A stretch of DNA of 64,000 nucleotides from Halofilum ochraceum. Its GTDB lineage: Bacteria; Pseudomonadota; Gammaproteobacteria; XJ16; Halofilaceae. Numbering within the stretch: the first letter of the stretch is position 1; every line of letters begins with the position of its first letter. Under the pieces are notes generated by a model, which saw only the letters and a program-made list of their open reading frames with translations, was not told where the DNA came from and searched no databases. The stretch spans positions 116,320 to 180,319 of the forward strand of contig NZ_LVEG02000007.1 in NCBI RefSeq assembly GCF_001614315.2, given 5' to 3'. Below are positions 63,968-64,000 of the stretch, piece after piece. A program made the position numbers and the translations under genes.

Positions 63968-64000
63968 GGATCACCTCCGGTGGCGTTCTGTCGTGCTTTT

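Overview
The window is high-GC bacterial chromosome with densely packed genes and no sign of a prophage, insertion sequence, integron or CRISPR array. Gene content points to a gammaproteobacterium: the efp-epmA-epmB elongation-factor-P lysylation set, MltD, a FimX-like protein, GlpD/GlpK/GlpR, a proteobacterial GltBD and REP-like intergenic repeats. Ectoine catabolism genes (doeA/eutD and eutC) suggest a halophilic or halotolerant member, perhaps near the Ectothiorhodospiraceae. That placement is inference; no rRNA gene is present to test it.

Layout. Positions 1-9.3 kb hold envelope and signalling genes: the end of an AsmA-like TIGR03545-type protein, a methyltransferase, a DUF4382 lipoprotein, a hybrid histidine kinase with two receivers and an HPt domain, MltD, a PH-domain membrane protein, an alpha/beta-hydrolase lipoprotein and an OhrR-like MarR regulator. 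At 9.3-13.7 kb lies an ABC ATPase / FtsX permease / HlyD adaptor operon with overlapping genes. At 13.8-18 kb are two divergent CocE/NonD serine hydrolases. From 18.3 to 23.3 kb come an ATP-grasp ligase, an M20 peptidase, a DUF123/ChaC/DNA-glycosylase cluster and a small secreted protein with ten regularly spaced cysteines. From 23.3 to 31.8 kb on the minus strand run a globin, a GGDEF-EAL protein, a FimX-like protein and EpmB, facing EF-P, EpmA and an HEAGH protein on the plus strand.

The centre (32.3-42.7 kb) is a glycerol regulon: glpK diverges from glpR, followed by glpD and a glpSTPQ-DUF2160-glpV ABC importer, with two matching GlpR-like operators. Next come a glutarate module (CaiB-type CoA-transferase and GcdH), a GST, a diguanylate cyclase, tRNA-Ala(CGC), and a LysR gene divergent from aceA. 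gltB and gltD follow, separated by about 470 bp of repeats. The right end (57.4-64 kb) holds a stand-alone RAM-domain regulator, three EamA transporters, a GNAT enzyme, DoeA and EutC.

No wholly new multi-gene system is evident. The best leads are: (1) a secreted protein built of 26-residue two-cysteine repeats at 22830-23276; (2) a dispersed repeat family with modules built on AACCACGAATGAACACGAAT, four between gltB and gltD and two forming the arms of a nested inverted repeat at 59237-59586; (3) an asymmetric GlpS/GlpT ATPase pair with complementary degenerate motifs; (4) a hybrid kinase whose first receiver has Glu at the phosphoacceptor site; (5) a G-quadruplex-capable heptamer array between eutC and the doeA operon.
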